NCBI GenBank assembly: GCA_965198795.1
Contig: OZ240674.1
Span: forward strand, 868,001-932,000
Reading direction: 5' to 3'
DNA: 64,000 nucleotides
DNA from: G965198795 sp965198795
GTDB taxonomy: Bacteria > Pseudomonadota > Alphaproteobacteria > Rhodospirillales > Casp-alpha2
Position numbers and translations under genes: made by a program. Within the stretch, counting starts at the first letter, position 1, and the number at the start of each line of letters is the position of its first letter. Shown here piece by piece: positions 9,220 to 17,187 of this stretch. The notes beneath the pieces are model-generated. The model had not been told where the DNA came from, did no database searches, and was given only the letters and a program-made list of their open reading frames with translations.

Positions 9220-9350
9220 CTAAGGCGTCATGACATTGGGGGGTGCCGGTTCATGGGTTTCCAAGCGGTTCGATCCGTCATTTCCGCGTCCCTGCTTCGT
9301 CATTCCCGCTCGTCCTTTGTCATTTCCGCGAAGGCGGGAATCCAAGTCAC
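9220..9350 (+). repeat. dispersed repeat, copy A
   Basis: This stretch begins with the motif CTAAGGCGTCATGACATTGG, then has a conserved middle including CATGGGTTTCCAAGCG and ATCCGTCAT, and ends in GTCATT and GGCGGGAATCC palindromic pieces. Related copies lie at 18301-18410 (plus) and 20340-20533 (minus), with the leading motif alone at 9638-9659 (minus). GTCATGAC is itself an 8-base palindrome. It looks like a REP-type dispersed element. Confidence 0.75.
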
Positions 9351-9380
9351 CCTCCATCACTCGATCACGGACCGTCACGT

Positions 9381-9434
9381 GTAATAAGCTGAACGCGGGT
9401 AATAAGCTGAACGCGGGTAATAAGTTGAACGCGG
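9381..9434 (+). repeat. 18-bp tandem repeat, three units
   Basis: Three head-to-tail copies of GTAATAAGCTGAACGCGG; the third has one C-to-T change (AAGTTG). It lies in a gene-poor stretch next to REP-like palindromes. The unit length is divisible by three, so one frame reads NKLNAG repeatedly, but no believable gene contains it. Confidence 0.9.
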
Positions 9435-9453
9435 GTCAGCGCGCCAGTCTAAT

Positions 9454-9486
9454 CGTCATCCAAACCCCGCCTTCGCGGGGATGACG
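9454..9486. repeat. palindromic CGTCATCC...GGATGACG hairpin
   Basis: An imperfect inverted repeat with outer arms CGTCAT/ATGACG and inner arms CCCCGC/GCGGGG around a CTTC loop. This resembles the common proteobacterial intergenic repeat with a GTCAT(T/C)CCCGC core. It could fold in RNA, but no gene reads into it directly. Confidence 0.7.
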
Positions 9487-9594
9487 AATAAATACCGCGA
9501 AGGCGGCAAAACAAGAGCGCGCGAAGGACGCCTTGGCGCCGGCGGCGTTCCTCCGCAAGGCCGGCGCGGCGTCCTGAAAACCGTCATGCGCGTC

Positions 9595-10345
9595 ACGAAC
9601 GCGTCAACCGTGTCAAAGCTCGGGGCGCGTGACCATGCCCAATGTCATAACGCCCTAGAACAGAACGTGACGATGGCCGCCAAGGCGCATAGCGGCGCCA
9701 TGACCTTTGGGCGTCCGCCGGCGCGCGTCTCCAGTCCTTAGAGAGGGGCGGGGCTGTTCTCGATTGCGTGGCGCCGCCGTGCGGTTTTGCGTGACGGGAT
9801 GCGGGGCGTAATTCCCTTGTCTTCACGGGCTTTGCGGCGCTGATCCGCCCGGAAGCGCCCGCGCGCTGGTGTAACCGCCGCGCCGCCGGAAACATTCTCA
9901 AGAGACGGCCGGGCGCGTCCGTGACGGTATGGAGCGCCCGCCTTTGGGCCGCCTTGTCAGGCGCCCGCCTCCCTTTTTCAGCCCCGCACCCGGGGCCGCG
10001 CGGTGCGTATCAAGATGGGCGGCGGCGATCGTCAGCGTGTCTGTGGGGTGTCCGTTTCGGCGCATTGAACGGCCAGTTCCATTAGCATATCAGCATCCGG
10101 GCGAAGACGGCTTTCCCGCCCCGCCGCTTCCAACGGCTATGGAGCGTCTTGCGCGGGCCGTAATCCCGGCGTCCCCGGCGGAACGCGCGGCTGGCCGCCG
10201 GGGACCATTGCGGTTGATGAAAACAACGCCGCGCGGAACGCGCTTGCCGTCAAACCGGGGCTTGGCCCCGGGACTTCGGGAAAAAGGGATCAAGCTTGGC
10301 CATCCGCGCATCGCTCAGCCAGTAAAGACCGCTCATGTCGCCGCT
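9595..10345 (-). mobile_element. decayed IS5-family (IS427-type) insertion element
   Basis: Read on the minus strand from ATG 10336, the DNA gives MSGLYWLSDARMAKLDPFFP, then after a frame change KPRFDGKRVPRGVVFINRNG, then DYGPRKTLHSRWKR and VFARML, then TIAAAHLDTHRAAPGAGLKKGG, and further down RRRHAIENS, KDWRR and ALAAIVTF. This is the order of an IS427-group transposase, but it is scattered over all three frames with many stops. No terminal inverted repeats or target duplication could be recognised, so the ends are approximate. The element is long dead. Confidence 0.7.
9638..9659 (-). repeat. dispersed repeat leading motif, copy D
   Basis: On the minus strand this reads TCTAGGGCGTTATGACATTG followed by GG, the same leading motif as the longer copies. 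It follows the 3' end of the decayed IS5-family transposase, again at a stop codon position (TAG). Confidence 0.65.
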
Positions 10346-10398
10346 CCGGTGTGGAAGCCGCGCATCATGAAACGTGACAAAACCAACGCATCCCGGCC

Positions 10399-10596
10399 CT
10401 AGACGCGTTTGTAGAAATTACGATTCAGGAGGACGGCTTCCGACAGGGTGCGTTGGCGCGTGTTGGCGTCCTCGCGCACCAGAATGTAGTGCGGAACCGG
10501 CGTTCTGTCACTGCCTTTGCCGCTGACGACCCAGACGGTTCTCGGATCGTCCACCTTGACGAAACGGGTTCCCATTTTTATTTCGCGTTTGCGCAT
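10399..10596 (-). CDS. small conserved-looking protein, 65 aa
   Basis: A 65-aa basic protein with a compact composition rich in Val, Arg and Asp: KMGTRFVKVDDPRTVWVV near the N-terminus, then HYILVRED and a C-terminal NFYKRV. It resembles short uncharacterised proteins seen in Rhodospirillales, but I cannot assign a function. No signal peptide or membrane segment is present. The start may be 10596 or the internal ATG at 10575 (MGTRF). It is the only believable gene in a 2.4-kb gene-poor stretch between decayed mobile DNA and an empty region. Confidence 0.6.
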   Translation of the reverse strand: MRKREIKMGTRFVKVDDPRTVWVVSGKGSDRTPVPHYILVREDANTRQRTLSEAVLLNRNFYKRV

Positions 10597-11408
10597 GAAG
10601 TTTTGTCCAAGCTTTCTTGTAAGCTTTTGTTCTTACCGTAGAAATTTAGGAGAAAGAGAAAAGATGCGTCCGTTCGGAAGGGGTCGGAACGGCTTTCACG
10701 CTCCTGCTCTTTCTTGGTACTCCCGTCCGGGCCGCTTTTCAATATCGTAAATGGGAAATTTTCCCGCCCGGGAGCTGTAATGCGGCGGATTTCCGGCTGC
10801 CCGGTCAAATCGATCCGGGCGCCGCGGCGCCCGGAATGCGGACAGTTAGGGTCTTTCTGAATAGGCTCATGACCCGCCGCTGGCGACTCAAGATGTTGGG
10901 ACCGTCATCGCGTACATGGCGTTCAGGCCGGGGTCCACAGGCGCGCGGTCCCGCGCCGCCAGCCTGAACGCCGGGCCATTCGAATAAATCCGCGAATACT
11001 GTTGACCGCCGCCGCCACAGCCCCGGAACGAATTTATCCTATTTTTCATATGGTTAACTAGCATCTGGCTAGAGCCGCCGTGTCAAGGGTTCCGGGGCGC
11101 GCGAGATCCAAGTTCCGTCCCGGCCGAGGTTTGCATTGCGCCGCCCTTGTTTATTAACCAAGAAATCGGTGCGCGGCCAGACGCGGTTCCCTCATTTTCC
11201 GGTCTCCGGACCGCCTGGCGGTCAAGGTCTCACGAGGCGCCGGCGCGCGACGGGACCGGAGGGTATTTTGAGCTTGAAAAAATAACATTTGCAGTTAAAC
11301 CTTGCGCCGGGGTTCGTTATTCGTTTCACGCGAGGTACGGTTTCCGGTCCTGGAAAGGCTCCGGGACACATTTTGAAGCGATGGTTCGTCATAAAGCGGA
11401 GATCGTTG
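10597..11408. other. gene-free stretch
   Basis: About 0.8 kb without a convincing gene on either strand. It holds a short perfect palindrome GGGAAATTTTCCC at 10753-10765, an 11-base inverted repeat at 10918-10972, and AT-richer sequence around 11030-11070 that could include a promoter for the J-domain gene. Nothing else was recognised. Confidence 0.6.
10918..10972. repeat. perfect 11-bp inverted repeat
   Basis: GGCGTTCAGGC at 10918-10928 and its exact complement GCCTGAACGCC at 10962-10972, separated by 33 bases that also contain a GCGCG-rich inner palindrome. It could form a cruciform or RNA hairpin; no U-tract follows, so it is not a standard terminator. Confidence 0.6.
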
Positions 11409-12077
11409 ATGATTGGGGCGAACAAGCGGTCCTACACCATTCCTTGTTCGAGCCGGTTTCGCGACCGGGTCCGGGCGCTGGCTGAAAGGCGCCGTGTGAA
11501 CGTCGGCGATCTCGCCCGCTCCGTGCTTCTGGTCGTCCCCGCCGGCAGGATCAACGCCTTCCCCGATCCTGGAGACCCGGACCGTGACGATCGCGAAACC
11601 GTGATCCTGAAATCGGGTCCCGCAGCGGGGCGGCCGTGGCGGAGGAAGCCGCGATTGCAGGTTCGGATGGCGGCGGGCTATGACGTTGGCATGATGCGCA
11701 AGGCGCTGGGCCTGGCGCTGGTTTTGGGCGACGGATCGCTGAGCGTCAAGCTGACGCCGGTGACGGAGACGGAGCCGACGGCGCCCGTCCCGGACGACGC
11801 GCCTGAATCGCCGCAATCCCGTAACACGGAAGAGTTGATGCGGTTGCGTACCATTATTTCGATTTTATCTTTTGATCCCATCGCGGATGGCGTCAAGACC
11901 CGGGACGAGGCGTTGTTCGTCCTTGGCTTGCCGCCCGGCGGCGTGCCGGAAAAAAGCGTGCTTCGGGCCCGCTTTCGCATGTTGGCGACGATCCATCATC
12001 CGGACAGCGCGACGGGCGATCACGAACGCATGAGCCAACTCAACACGGCCATGGACGTGCTGCGCCATCATGCCTGA
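11409..12077 (+). CDS. J-domain (DnaJ-like) protein with an uncharacterised N-terminal part
   Basis: A 222-aa protein whose last 60-70 residues form a J domain: the second helix and loop read RMLATIHHPDSATGDHERMSQLNTA, with the HPD tripeptide needed to stimulate an Hsp70 ATPase, preceded by DEALFVLGLPPG. The N-terminal 120 residues begin SYTIPCSSRFRDRVRALAERRRV, a basic helix-rich region of unknown role. ATG 11409 has GGAG eight bases upstream; the longer frame from 11289 lacks this. No DnaK or other chaperone gene is adjacent. It is followed by a terminator belonging to the convergent gene. Confidence 0.8.
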   Translation: MIGANKRSYTIPCSSRFRDRVRALAERRRVNVGDLARSVLLVVPAGRINAFPDPGDPDRDDRETVILKSGPAAGRPWRRKPRLQVRMAAGYDVGMMRKALGLALVLGDGSLSVKLTPVTETEPTAPVPDDAPESPQSRNTEELMRLRTIISILSFDPIADGVKTRDEALFVLGLPPGGVPEKSVLRARFRMLATIHHPDSATGDHERMSQLNTAMDVLRHHA

Positions 12078-12204
12078 GGGGGCCGCCGGAACGGTGTCCG
12101 GCCCCGCCCTTTGACGGGTCCGTAACGAAGACGCCGCCGCCAAGCGCGTGCGGCGGCCCGCTTCGCCGTCGCCAAGACAAAGAATCAGGACAAAAGACTA
12201 GGAT

Positions 12205-12239
12205 AAAAAAGGCCGCCAGGGCGAACCCGGGCGGCCTTT
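12205..12239 (-). terminator. rho-independent terminator for the Bax-inhibitor-1 gene
   Basis: On the minus strand the sequence is AAAGGCCGCC, an 11-base loop, GGCGGCC and then TTTTTT, a 10-bp GC-rich stem followed by a U-run. It lies 25 bases beyond the stop of the minus-strand membrane protein gene. It may also serve the convergent J-domain gene, since both flanks are A/T-rich. Confidence 0.88.
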
Positions 12240-12263
12240 CCGAGGACATGCCGCGCCGGCTGA

Positions 12264-12992
12264 TTATTCGCGGTTCCCGAGGAACTGGAGGAGGAACATG
12301 AAGAGGTTGATGAAATCGAGGTAAAGGCGTAAAGCGCCCGAAACCGACTTCTTCCGAGCCAGTTCCGCGCTGTCCCCCTCGAAGTACGTGGCCTTGATCT
12401 GTTGCGTGTCGAAGGCCGTCAGAGCGGAGAAGAGCAGCACGCCCAGAACCGTGATGACGAAGTGCAGGCCCGAACTCGCCAGGAATATGTTGACGATGCT
12501 GGCGAGCAGGATCCCGATCACGCCCATGATCAGGAAGGCGCCCATGGGGGCCAGGTCGCGCTTCGTGGTGTAGCCGTAGAGGCTGAGGCCCGCGAACGCG
12601 CCGGCGGTGACGAAGAACGTCCGCGCGATGCTTTCGCCGGTGAACGCGACGAAGATGTAGGCCAGCGACAGGCCCATCAGGCAGGCGAAGGCCCAGAAAC
12701 AGGTTTGAGCGGCCGACGCGCTCATGGCGTGCAGGCGGGCGGAGAAGATAAAGACGAACGCCAGCGGCGCGAACATCACGACCCATTTCAGGGGCGTACC
12801 GTAGATCGCCTGCAAAAGCGGCTCCGACGTGGAAACGGCGAAGGCGACGGCGCCGGTCAGCGCCAGGCCGACGCACATGTAGTTGTAGACGCCCAGCATA
12901 TAGGCGCGGAGACCGGCGTCGATATCCACGCCGGTGCCCGCCTGGGTTTGGGCGGTTCGAAGATTGAATCCTTTGTTCTGTCCGAGTGCCAT
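12264..12992 (-). CDS. Bax inhibitor-1/YccA-family membrane protein
   Basis: A 242-aa integral inner-membrane protein of the BI-1 family with about seven hydrophobic spans. Typical segments include GLRAYMLGVYNYM at the first span, the long FAPLAFVFIFSARLHAMS span, TAGAFAGLSLYGY and the C-terminal ALRLYLDFINLFMFLLQFLG, whose buried acidic residues are characteristic of the pH-sensitive pore. The role in bacteria is poorly defined; calcium leak and interaction with FtsH are known for relatives. GGGAG precedes the ATG. It is monocistronic, with its own terminator. Confidence 0.93.
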   Translation of the reverse strand: MALGQNKGFNLRTAQTQAGTGVDIDAGLRAYMLGVYNYMCVGLALTGAVAFAVSTSEPLLQAIYGTPLKWVVMFAPLAFVFIFSARLHAMSASAAQTCFWAFACLMGLSLAYIFVAFTGESIARTFFVTAGAFAGLSLYGYTTKRDLAPMGAFLIMGVIGILLASIVNIFLASSGLHFVITVLGVLLFSALTAFDTQQIKATYFEGDSAELARKKSVSGALRLYLDFINLFMFLLQFLGNRE

Positions 12993-13169
12993 CGAATACT
13001 CCCTTGGTGAACCGATCGTCGGGCGTCACAGGAAATCATCCCCGACTTGTGCATAATATGGCGCAAGCGCCGTCGAATTCAACGGTAAGCGGAGTGGGGA
13101 TATTCGATATGAAACCGCCAAACTCCGGGGCCGTGTACCCGAGTGATTTACTCGTTCCGCCCGCGTGAT

Positions 13170-15698
13170 TCATTCATTTCGAAGATGCGGCGCGGCCTTC
13201 TCGCCCAGCGCCCGCCAGGCGCCGATGAACCCGGCGCTCAGGGTCACCGCCAAACAGATCAGCACGGTCCGAACCGCCGTCGGGCCGTCGAACAGCCAAT
13301 CACCGTCCATGACCTGGCTGACCACGGCCCAGGCGGCGGCCGTGCCCAGCAGCCCGCCGATGAGCCCCGTCACGGCGCCCAGAAGGCCATACTCCATCAA
13401 AAACGTCCTGGCGATCCGGGCGCGCCGGGCGCCAAGCACCTTGAACACGACCGCGTCGTAGACGCGCCGGTGATGCCCGGCGGCGATGGCGCCGGCCAGC
13501 ACCAGGGCGCCGGCGGCGATGGTGATCAGCGCGGTCCCCGTCACCGTCCAGCCGATCCCGGCCAGAATGCGGGCGGCGGCTTCCAGCGCCTCGCGCACCC
13601 GGATGGACGAGACATTGGCGAACGCGTCGGACACCTGGCGTTCAATGGTTTCCTCGAGCTCTTCCGGCGCCTCGACGGCGGCGACGTGTGTGTGCGGAGC
13701 GCCTTCCAGGACGCCGGGCGAGAACAGCATGACGAAATCGAACCGCAGGGATGACCAGTTGATTTCCCGGAGCGACGCGATGGTCGCCGTAACGGGCACG
13801 CCCAGCACATCGACGGTCAGGGTGTCGCCCAGGTCCACGCCAAACCCAGCGGCGATATCGGCGTCCAGGGAAACGAGCGGCCGGCCCGAGTAGTCCTCCG
13901 GCCACCATTCGCCGGCGACCAATCGCGTCCCCTCGGGAATCTCGCGGGTGTAGGTCAGGCCCCGGTCGCCCCGCAGCGCCCAGCGGGCGTCGGGGCGCAC
14001 GTCGGCCTGGTCTGCGGGCGCCCCGTTGATCTCTGTGATCCGGCCCCGAAGCGCCGGCGCCCGCCGGAAGCCGCCCGCGCCTTCGACGCCGGTGACGATT
14101 TCATCGAACCGGGCGGCCTGATCGGGCTGGATATCAAGGAAAAAGAACGCTGGCGCGTTTTCCGGCAGGCGGTCGTTCACCTGGCGGGTCATGTTGGCCT
14201 CAATCTGGCCAACCGCCACCAGGGCGGTCAGTCCCAGACCCAGCGAGAGCACGACGCTGGGAACGCTGGAGCCCGGGCGCGTCATGTTCGCCAGAACCAA
14301 CCGCCAAAGCGCCGACGGCGGCTGTTTGATCCGGCGCGCGGCGGACATCACGGCGCCCGCCGAGACTCCGAGCAGTAAGAGGGTTCCGGCGGCGCCGGCC
14401 GCATACCAAGCCGCGAACCGGGGGTCCGTCGCCGTCCCGATCGTGAGCGCCGCCAGGGCGGCGGCGCCCAAACCCAGCAACAGCCAGTCGCCCTTCTGCG
14501 CGCGTCCGCCCGAATCCGCCGCGATCAAATTCCGGAACAAGGCCTGGGGCCGGACGTTCCGGGTCTTCGCCAGCGGCCAGAGCGCGAAGGTCAGCGCCGT
14601 CGTCAGCCCGAATCCGGCCGCCGCCGCCATCGGCTGCCAATAAATACCGGCGCGGGGGGCGACGGGCAGTTTACCGGCGACGGCGCCGAGACCCGCCCAA
14701 GGTAAAAGCGTGCCGATAATCAGGCCCAATGACACCGCCGCCACCGCTAGGCCCAGGATTTGCAACAGGTAGATCTTGAAAATAAGCCCGGATGGCGCGC
14801 CCAGGCATTTCAGCGTGGCGATGGTGGCCGTCTTGCCGTCCAGATAGCTTTTGACCGCGTTGGTGACGCCAACGCCGCCCACCAGCAGAACCGTTAGCCC
14901 GGCGAAGGTCAGGAACAGGGTCAGCCGGTCGACGAAGCGGCGGACGCCAGGGGCCGCCTCTTCCGCAGTGCGCAACTGCCAGCCCGCGTCGGGGAAAGTC
15001 TCCAGCAATCCCTGCACCACCGGGTCCAGCGCGCCGGGCGCCAGAACGGCCTTGTGGTAATAGCGGATCTGACTGCCCGGCTGGACAAGCCCGGTGCCGG
15101 GCAGCGCGTCACGGGCGATCATGAACCGCGGCCCAAAGGAAAATACGCTGGCCACCCGGTCCGGCTCTTTCTCGATCACGCCCCGGATTTGGAACTCCGC
15201 CTCGCCCAATTTCACGGTGTCGCCGACATTGATCCTTAAGCGTTCCATCAAACCGCCGTCGGCCACGGCGCCCCAAAGACTGTTGTTCCGCGCAAGTCTG
15301 CCGTGGAGCTCGCCGCTATCCTTCAACGTCAATACGCCCGCGAGCGGATAGCTTGCCTCGACGGCCTTCAACTCCACCAGCGACCGCCGGGCGTCCGGGT
15401 CCGCTGGCCGGACCATGGCGCGCATCTCGACCGTCGTGGTGACCGCCTCGGCGCGGGCGTCGATGAAGGCGAGCTGTTCCGGCGACGCGCCCCGATGGCT
15501 CAGGCGAAGGGACAAGTCGCCGCCCAGCAGCGACCGGCCGTCCGCGCGGAGCCCCCCGGTGAACGCGGCGCTGACCCCGCCCACGGCCGCGATGGCCGCG
15601 ACGCCCAGCGCCAAACAGGCGAGAAAGATGCGAAAGCCCCTCAGCCCGCCCCGCATTTCGCGTCGGGCGTATGTGAGGGCGAGGGTCCAGCCGGCCAT
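13170..15698 (-). CDS. FtsX-type ABC transporter permease (YbbP-like)
   Basis: An 842-aa permease with the double-FtsX layout of the YbbP family: an N-terminal membrane span (FLACLALGVAAIAAVGG), a large periplasmic MacB-type domain, a group of spans around residues 260-480, a second periplasmic domain and a last span cluster. It lies four bases after its ATPase partner, and both are divergent from a TesA-type esterase; this tesA-ybbA-ybbP arrangement is widely conserved. The pair is thought to be a mechanotransmission-type or lipid-extracting system rather than a classical importer; the substrate is unknown. Confidence 0.92.
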   Translation of the reverse strand: MAGWTLALTYARREMRGGLRGFRIFLACLALGVAAIAAVGGVSAAFTGGLRADGRSLLGGDLSLRLSHRGASPEQLAFIDARAEAVTTTVEMRAMVRPADPDARRSLVELKAVEASYPLAGVLTLKDSGELHGRLARNNSLWGAVADGGLMERLRINVGDTVKLGEAEFQIRGVIEKEPDRVASVFSFGPRFMIARDALPGTGLVQPGSQIRYYHKAVLAPGALDPVVQGLLETFPDAGWQLRTAEEAAPGVRRFVDRLTLFLTFAGLTVLLVGGVGVTNAVKSYLDGKTATIATLKCLGAPSGLIFKIYLLQILGLAVAAVSLGLIIGTLLPWAGLGAVAGKLPVAPRAGIYWQPMAAAAGFGLTTALTFALWPLAKTRNVRPQALFRNLIAADSGGRAQKGDWLLLGLGAAALAALTIGTATDPRFAAWYAAGAAGTLLLLGVSAGAVMSAARRIKQPPSALWRLVLANMTRPGSSVPSVVLSLGLGLTALVAVGQIEANMTRQVNDRLPENAPAFFFLDIQPDQAARFDEIVTGVEGAGGFRRAPALRGRITEINGAPADQADVRPDARWALRGDRGLTYTREIPEGTRLVAGEWWPEDYSGRPLVSLDADIAAGFGVDLGDTLTVDVLGVPVTATIASLREINWSSLRFDFVMLFSPGVLEGAPHTHVAAVEAPEELEETIERQVSDAFANVSSIRVREALEAAARILAGIGWTVTGTALITIAAGALVLAGAIAAGHHRRVYDAVVFKVLGARRARIARTFLMEYGLLGAVTGLIGGLLGTAAAWAVVSQVMDGDWLFDGPTAVRTVLICLAVTLSAGFIGAWRALGEKAAPHLRNE

Positions 15699-15702
15699 GG
15701 AC

Positions 15703-16446
15703 TCAAGCCCCCCCCGCCGCGCGATCTTCTGCGATCAAGCCATCCCGAATGGTCAGCACGCGCGAGCAGCGCTCCGCCAGGCCGGGTTGGTGGGTGACCA
15801 GCAACAACGTCGTGCCGTGCCTGTCATGGAGGCCGAACAGAAGTTCGGACACATGGGCGCCGGTCTCTTCGTCCAGGTTGCCGGTGGGCTCGTCCGCCAG
15901 CAGAATCCCCGGCCGCCCGGCGAAGGCGCGGGCGAGGGCGACGCGCTGTTGCTCGCCGCCCGAAAGCTGACCGGGATAGTGGCTCAGGCGATGGCCCAGT
16001 CCAACCGCCTCCAGGCCCTCGCGCGCCTGACCGAACGGGTCGCCGGCGCCGGAAAACTCCAGCGGCACGGCGACGTTCTCCAGAGCCGTCATGGCGGGCA
16101 CGAGGTGGAAGTTCTGAAACACGATCCCGATGTTTTCCCGGCGGAAATCCGCGAGTGCGTCTTCGGACATCCCGGTGATCCTGCGGTCCGCCACGTCGAT
16201 GGAGCCGGACGTCGCGCGCTCTAGCCCCGACAGAACCATCAAAAGGCTGGTTTTGCCGGAACCGGACGGCCCCACAAGGCCGACGGTCTCGCCCTGGCGG
16301 ATGGTCAGATCGACGCCTTTCAGGATGCGCACCTGGCCGGCGTCGCTTGGCAGGCTTAAATGAACAGCGGAGAGTTGGATGACCGCCGCCCCGTTTCGAG
16401 GCGCGCCGGCCGGTGATCTTTCGGTCGGGGGTTCGGCGTTGGGCAC
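15703..16446 (-). CDS. ABC transporter ATP-binding protein (YbbA-like)
   Basis: A 247-aa ATPase with Walker A GPSGSGKTS, Q-loop segment NIGIVFQNFHLVP, the signature LSGGEQQRVALARAF and Walker B GILLADEPTGNLDEETG, all in order, and an H-loop His in LLVTHQPG. The LolD/MacB-type sequence fits a partner of an FtsX-like permease, which follows directly. The start codon is GTG; the first 25 residues are a poorly conserved Pro/Ala-rich extension. It is transcribed away from the esterase gene, so the 16447-16555 gap should hold both promoters. Confidence 0.94.
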   Translation of the reverse strand: MPNAEPPTERSPAGAPRNGAAVIQLSAVHLSLPSDAGQVRILKGVDLTIRQGETVGLVGPSGSGKTSLLMVLSGLERATSGSIDVADRRITGMSEDALADFRRENIGIVFQNFHLVPAMTALENVAVPLEFSGAGDPFGQAREGLEAVGLGHRLSHYPGQLSGGEQQRVALARAFAGRPGILLADEPTGNLDEETGAHVSELLFGLHDRHGTTLLLVTHQPGLAERCSRVLTIRDGLIAEDRAAGGA

Positions 16447-16555
16447 GGACGGTCTCCGAAGTTGAGCGGCTTAAGAGGAAGGCGCGGCGGTCATGGAATT
16501 CATGTTTTACATATCTAGGCCCGGCGGCGGGAATTCGCGAGGGCGCGCGCGGGGG

Positions 16556-17182
16556 ATGTCGAGAGTTCTCTACGCCGGACTTTTGGTTTTGGTTCTGTGC
16601 GCGCCCCGGGAATCACCGGCGGCGGAACGGAAACTGCTGGTCCTGGGCGACAGCCTCGTGTCCGGCTATGGACTGGAACAGCGCGATGGTTTCGTCCCCC
16701 GGCTGGAGGCGGCTCTTCGTGACAAGGGGCTGTCCGTCAAGGTCATCAACGGGGGCGTCGCCGGCGACACGTCTGCGGGGGGCAAGTCCCGTCTCGCCTG
16801 GTCCCTGGCGGCGAAACCCGACGCGGTGATGGTGGGGCTCGGGGCGAACGACGGTCTTCGCGGCCTGAACCCCGGCGCCACGCGGGCCAATCTGACGTCC
16901 ATTCTGGAAAAACTGCGCGGCCTGAACAAGCCCGTCCTGCTTGCGGGGATGCTCGCTCCGCCCAATCTGGGGCGTGAGTACGGCGAGGAGTTCAACGCCA
17001 TTTACCCCGGCCTCTCGCGCGATTTCGGCGTGCCGCTTTATCCATTTTTCCTGGAAGGCGTGGCGTCGGTCCCCGCGCTTAACCAGCGGGACGGGATTCA
17101 TCCCAACCTGGCCGGGGTTCAAGAAATCGTCAAACGTATCCTGCCCTACGTCGCCGCGCTGCTGGCCGGGGCCGGGGCGTAG
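16556..17182 (+). CDS. tesA: TesA-type GDSL arylesterase / lysophospholipase
   Basis: A 208-aa SGNH hydrolase that would cleave acyl thioesters or esters in the periplasm. After a signal peptide (MSRVLYAGLLVLVLCAP, likely cut near SPAAE) come block I LVLGDSLVSGYGL with the catalytic Ser, block II GGVAGDTSAGG, block III GLGANDGLRG with the oxyanion Asn, and block V DGIHPNLAG with the Asp and His. I chose ATG 16556 because it starts the signal peptide; an upstream ATG at 16493 would add a long unlikely leader. It is divergent from the YbbA/YbbP-type transporter. Confidence 0.92.
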   Translation: MSRVLYAGLLVLVLCAPRESPAAERKLLVLGDSLVSGYGLEQRDGFVPRLEAALRDKGLSVKVINGGVAGDTSAGGKSRLAWSLAAKPDAVMVGLGANDGLRGLNPGATRANLTSILEKLRGLNKPVLLAGMLAPPNLGREYGEEFNAIYPGLSRDFGVPLYPFFLEGVASVPALNQRDGIHPNLAGVQEIVKRILPYVAALLAGAGA

Positions 17183-17187
17183 GGCGC

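Noticed and set aside
9220..9486. CRISPR array from the regularly repeated units
   Set aside because: The 18-bp units are head-to-tail without spacers, and the other repeats are palindromic REP-like pieces; no cas genes are present.
9929..10402. 157-codon plus-strand open frame
   Set aside because: It runs antisense to the decayed IS5-type transposase, whose minus-strand reading explains the sequence better.
10578..10808. 76-codon minus-strand open frame upstream of the 65-aa gene
   Set aside because: It overlaps the start of the small protein gene, has a mixed low-quality composition and no ribosome binding site.
12040..13029. 329-codon minus-strand frame overlapping the Bax-inhibitor-1 gene
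   Set aside because: Same strand, different frame; it covers the real gene and its terminator, and the translation is Arg/His/Gly-rich without motifs.
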